64,000 nt of DNA from Rossellomorea aquimaris (GTDB taxonomy: Bacteria; Bacillota; Bacilli; Bacillales; Bacillaceae_B). Below the pieces are notes generated by a model. It was not told the DNA's origin, ran no database searches, and saw nothing but the letters and a program-made list of their open reading frames with translations. Both the position numbers and the translations under genes were made by a program. The stretch lies in the NCBI RefSeq assembly GCF_003315075.1, contig NZ_QNRJ01000006.1:124001-188000 (forward strand), in the 5' to 3' direction. Every line of letters starts with the position of its first letter. Position 1 is the first letter of the stretch. Shown here piece after piece: positions 62,592 through 64,000 of the stretch.

Positions 62592-62978
62592 TTATCTGTA
62601 TATGATCACATTCCCATTATTGACCCAGCGTTTGAACAGCTTATAAATGAACGGTTTGAACATTTTGCGTGTAGGTGGCAGTAATAGCAGGAACCCGATT
62701 GCATCGGTAATAAAACCAGGTGTCAACAGAACGACCCCTCCGACCAGAATGCACAATCCATCAATGATGGCATCTCCCGGCAGCTGACCGTACTGCATAT
62801 CCTGCTGCGCTTTTCGAAGTGTTTCCATTCCCTGTTTTTTCGCCAAATAAGCTCCCAGAATTCCTGTTGTAATAATCAGTAAAACGGTCGGGATCAAGCC
62901 AAACGCTTGTCCGGAAAGAACAAGCAAACCAATTTCCAACGCGGGCACGATAATTAGCAATAACAATATATATCTCAT
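62592..62978 (-). CDS. fxsA: FxsA-family membrane protein
   Basis: 128 residues, three to four hydrophobic segments. VPALEIGLLVLSGQAFGLIPTVLLIITTGILGAYLAKKQG is the FxsA hallmark (E near the middle of the first span), followed by a second hydrophobic pair (GLCILVGGVVLLTPGFITDAIGFLLLLPP). In Escherichia coli FxsA affects phage T7 exclusion; its cellular role in Bacillus is unknown. ATG 62978 (MRYILL) after GGAGGAATCCCTC. B. subtilis ytzA. Confidence 0.9.
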   Translation of the reverse strand: MRYILLLLIIVPALEIGLLVLSGQAFGLIPTVLLIITTGILGAYLAKKQGMETLRKAQQDMQYGQLPGDAIIDGLCILVGGVVLLTPGFITDAIGFLLLLPPTRKMFKPFIYKLFKRWVNNGNVIIYR

Positions 62979-63071
62979 GAGGGATTCCTCCATAAATTTA
63001 ATACTTATTACTCTCTATTATAACATATTAAGAATTTTAAAGTATTATGTGAGGATTGACTTAGTTAAGCA

Positions 63072-63105
63072 GAAAAAGCCAGAGTCCATTCCAGACTCTG
63101 GCTTT
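63072..63105 (-). terminator. pyk terminator
   Basis: On the - strand AAAAGCCAGAGTCTGG and GGACTCTGGCTTTTTC pair over a short loop, followed by TGCTTAAC. It begins 13 bases after the pyk stop. Confidence 0.9.
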
Positions 63106-63117
63106 TCATATTTCAAA

Positions 63118-64000
63118 TTATAATACGCTTGCGTGTCCGTTATAGATGACACCGCGAGTAGCGTCTACTGTAATTTCCTGACCATTTGTGAATAAAGAAG
63201 TGGCATTGTCCACACCAACGACTACTGGAATTCCTAAGTTGATACCTACTACTGCTGCATGACTTGTCAGACCGCCTTCTTCAACGATCAAGGCAGAACA
63301 TTTCTCAAGGGCTGGCATCATGTCTTTATCAGTCCCGATTGTCACAAGAACTGATCCTGGCGTAGTATTCTTCACTGCTTCATCTGCAGACATCGCCACG
63401 ACTGCTCTTCCATAAGCAGATTTACGGCCGATTCCTTGACCTTTAGCAACGACATCGCCTACCACATGGATTTTCATCAGATTGGTTGTTCCAGATTCAC
63501 CGATCGGAACACCTGCTGTGATGATAATGCGATCTCCATGCTTCGTCATTCCTGAATTGACGCTTTCTTCTACTGCCATATCAAGCATTTCGTCCGTAGT
63601 TGTCACTTTGCGTCCAACTGTAGGGTAAACGCCCCAGACAAGTGCCAAGCGGCGTGATACGGAATCTGTTCCCGTTACTGCTACGATTGGAGCTTTTGGA
63701 CGGTACTTAGAAATCATGCGTGCTGTGTGCCCGCTTTCCGTTGGAGCCACAATCGCATTGACGTCAAGGTTAAGAGCCGTGTGCGCTACAGATTGCCCGA
63801 TGGCATCCGTCATATTATGCTCACTGTCTTTGCTGCGTGCCGCCAGGATATCATTGAAATCAAGGGCTGTTTCCGCTCTTGAAGCAATGTTGTGCATCGT
63901 TTGCACTGCTTCTACAGGATATGTACCTGCAGCTGTTTCACCAGATAGCATGATCGCATCTGTACCATCGAAGATCGCATTGGCTACGTCACTTGCCTCT
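63118..64000 (-). CDS. pyk: Pyruvate kinase, C-terminal part (5' end beyond window)
   Basis: Glycolytic conversion of phosphoenolpyruvate and ADP to pyruvate and ATP. The visible part begins inside the barrel ([28 protein letters not shown], the conserved end of the catalytic domain), continues through the alpha/beta C-terminal regulatory domain ([38 protein letters not shown]) and ends in the extra C-terminal domain of Bacillus pyruvate kinases, which carries the PEP-utilising histidine motif [13 protein letters not shown]. The start codon and N-terminal half lie beyond base 64000. The gene order fxsA-pyk matches B. subtilis. Confidence 0.98.
   Translation of the reverse strand, partial: EASDVANAIFDGTDAIMLSGETAAGTYPVEAVQTMHNIASRAETALDFNDILAARSKDSEHNMTDAIGQSVAHTALNLDVNAIVAPTESGHTARMISKYRPKAPIVAVTGTDSVSRRLALVWGVYPTVGRKVTTTDEMLDMAVEESVNSGMTKHGDRIIITAGVPIGESGTTNLMKIHVVGDVVAKGQGIGRKSAYGRAVVAMSADEAVKNTTPGSVLVTIGTDKDMMPALEKCSALIVEEGGLTSHAAVVGINLGIPVVVGVDNATSLFTNGQEITVDATRGVIYNGHASVL

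Overview
The window is a stretch of chromosome from a spore-forming Bacillaceae (low-GC Firmicute). The gene order lysC-uvrC-trxA-etfAB-fadB-fadR-lcfA-mutS2-polX-rnhC-pheST-sspI-ysdC-infC-rpmI-rplT-thrS-ytxC-dnaI-dnaB-nrdR-speD-gapB-coaE-ytaF-mutM-polA-phoRP-mdh-icd-citZ-ytwI-ytvI-fxsA-pyk is the Bacillus subtilis order, recalled from knowledge rather than searched. Sporulation genes (sspI, ytxC, ytaF, ytvI) fit a spore former. Only rnhC, sspI, an isochorismatase-family gene, ysdB and ytvI lie on the + strand; everything else is on the - strand.

Region by region. 1-1.4 kb: 5' part of lysC behind a lysine riboswitch. 1.6-3.4 kb: uvrC. 3.4-12.2 kb: an accessory block between uvrC and trxA, holding a GT-C-like membrane protein, a Fur-controlled split FTR1/EfeU iron uptake pair, a four-gene envelope glycoconjugate cluster (GT2 glycosyltransferase, membrane-anchored phosphodiesterase, LPG-synthase/flippase-like membrane protein, sugar-nucleotide epimerase) and a Fur-controlled lipoprotein. 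12.4-18.4 kb: thioredoxin and the FadR-controlled fatty-acid degradation genes. 18.4-25 kb: DNA repair and division genes. 25-29 kb: pheST behind a T-box. 29-34 kb: small housekeeping genes. 34-38 kb: infC-rpmI-rplT with an L20-type leader and an AUU start, and thrS behind a T-box. 38-50 kb: primosome, nrdR, speD, gapB with CcpN-like sites, coaE, mutM, polA. 50-52 kb: an hflKC pair. 53-56 kb: phoPR. 56-61 kb: the TCA branch citZ-icd-mdh with cre-like sites. 61-64 kb: ytwI/ytvI, fxsA and the 3' part of pyk.

The most notable non-genic feature is a family of seven intergenic 119-132 bp palindromic elements (A-G) at about 1.4, 39.1, 43.6, 45.2, 52.5, 52.8 and 56.6 kb. Their helices change sequence between copies while pairing is kept, which suggests a structured RNA or a structured mobile DNA. 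Two copies in opposite orientation lie within a 530-bp segment bounded by a perfect 16-bp inverted repeat and an 8-bp direct repeat, which looks like a non-autonomous transposable element. No tRNA, rRNA, CRISPR array, prophage or transposase gene was seen.
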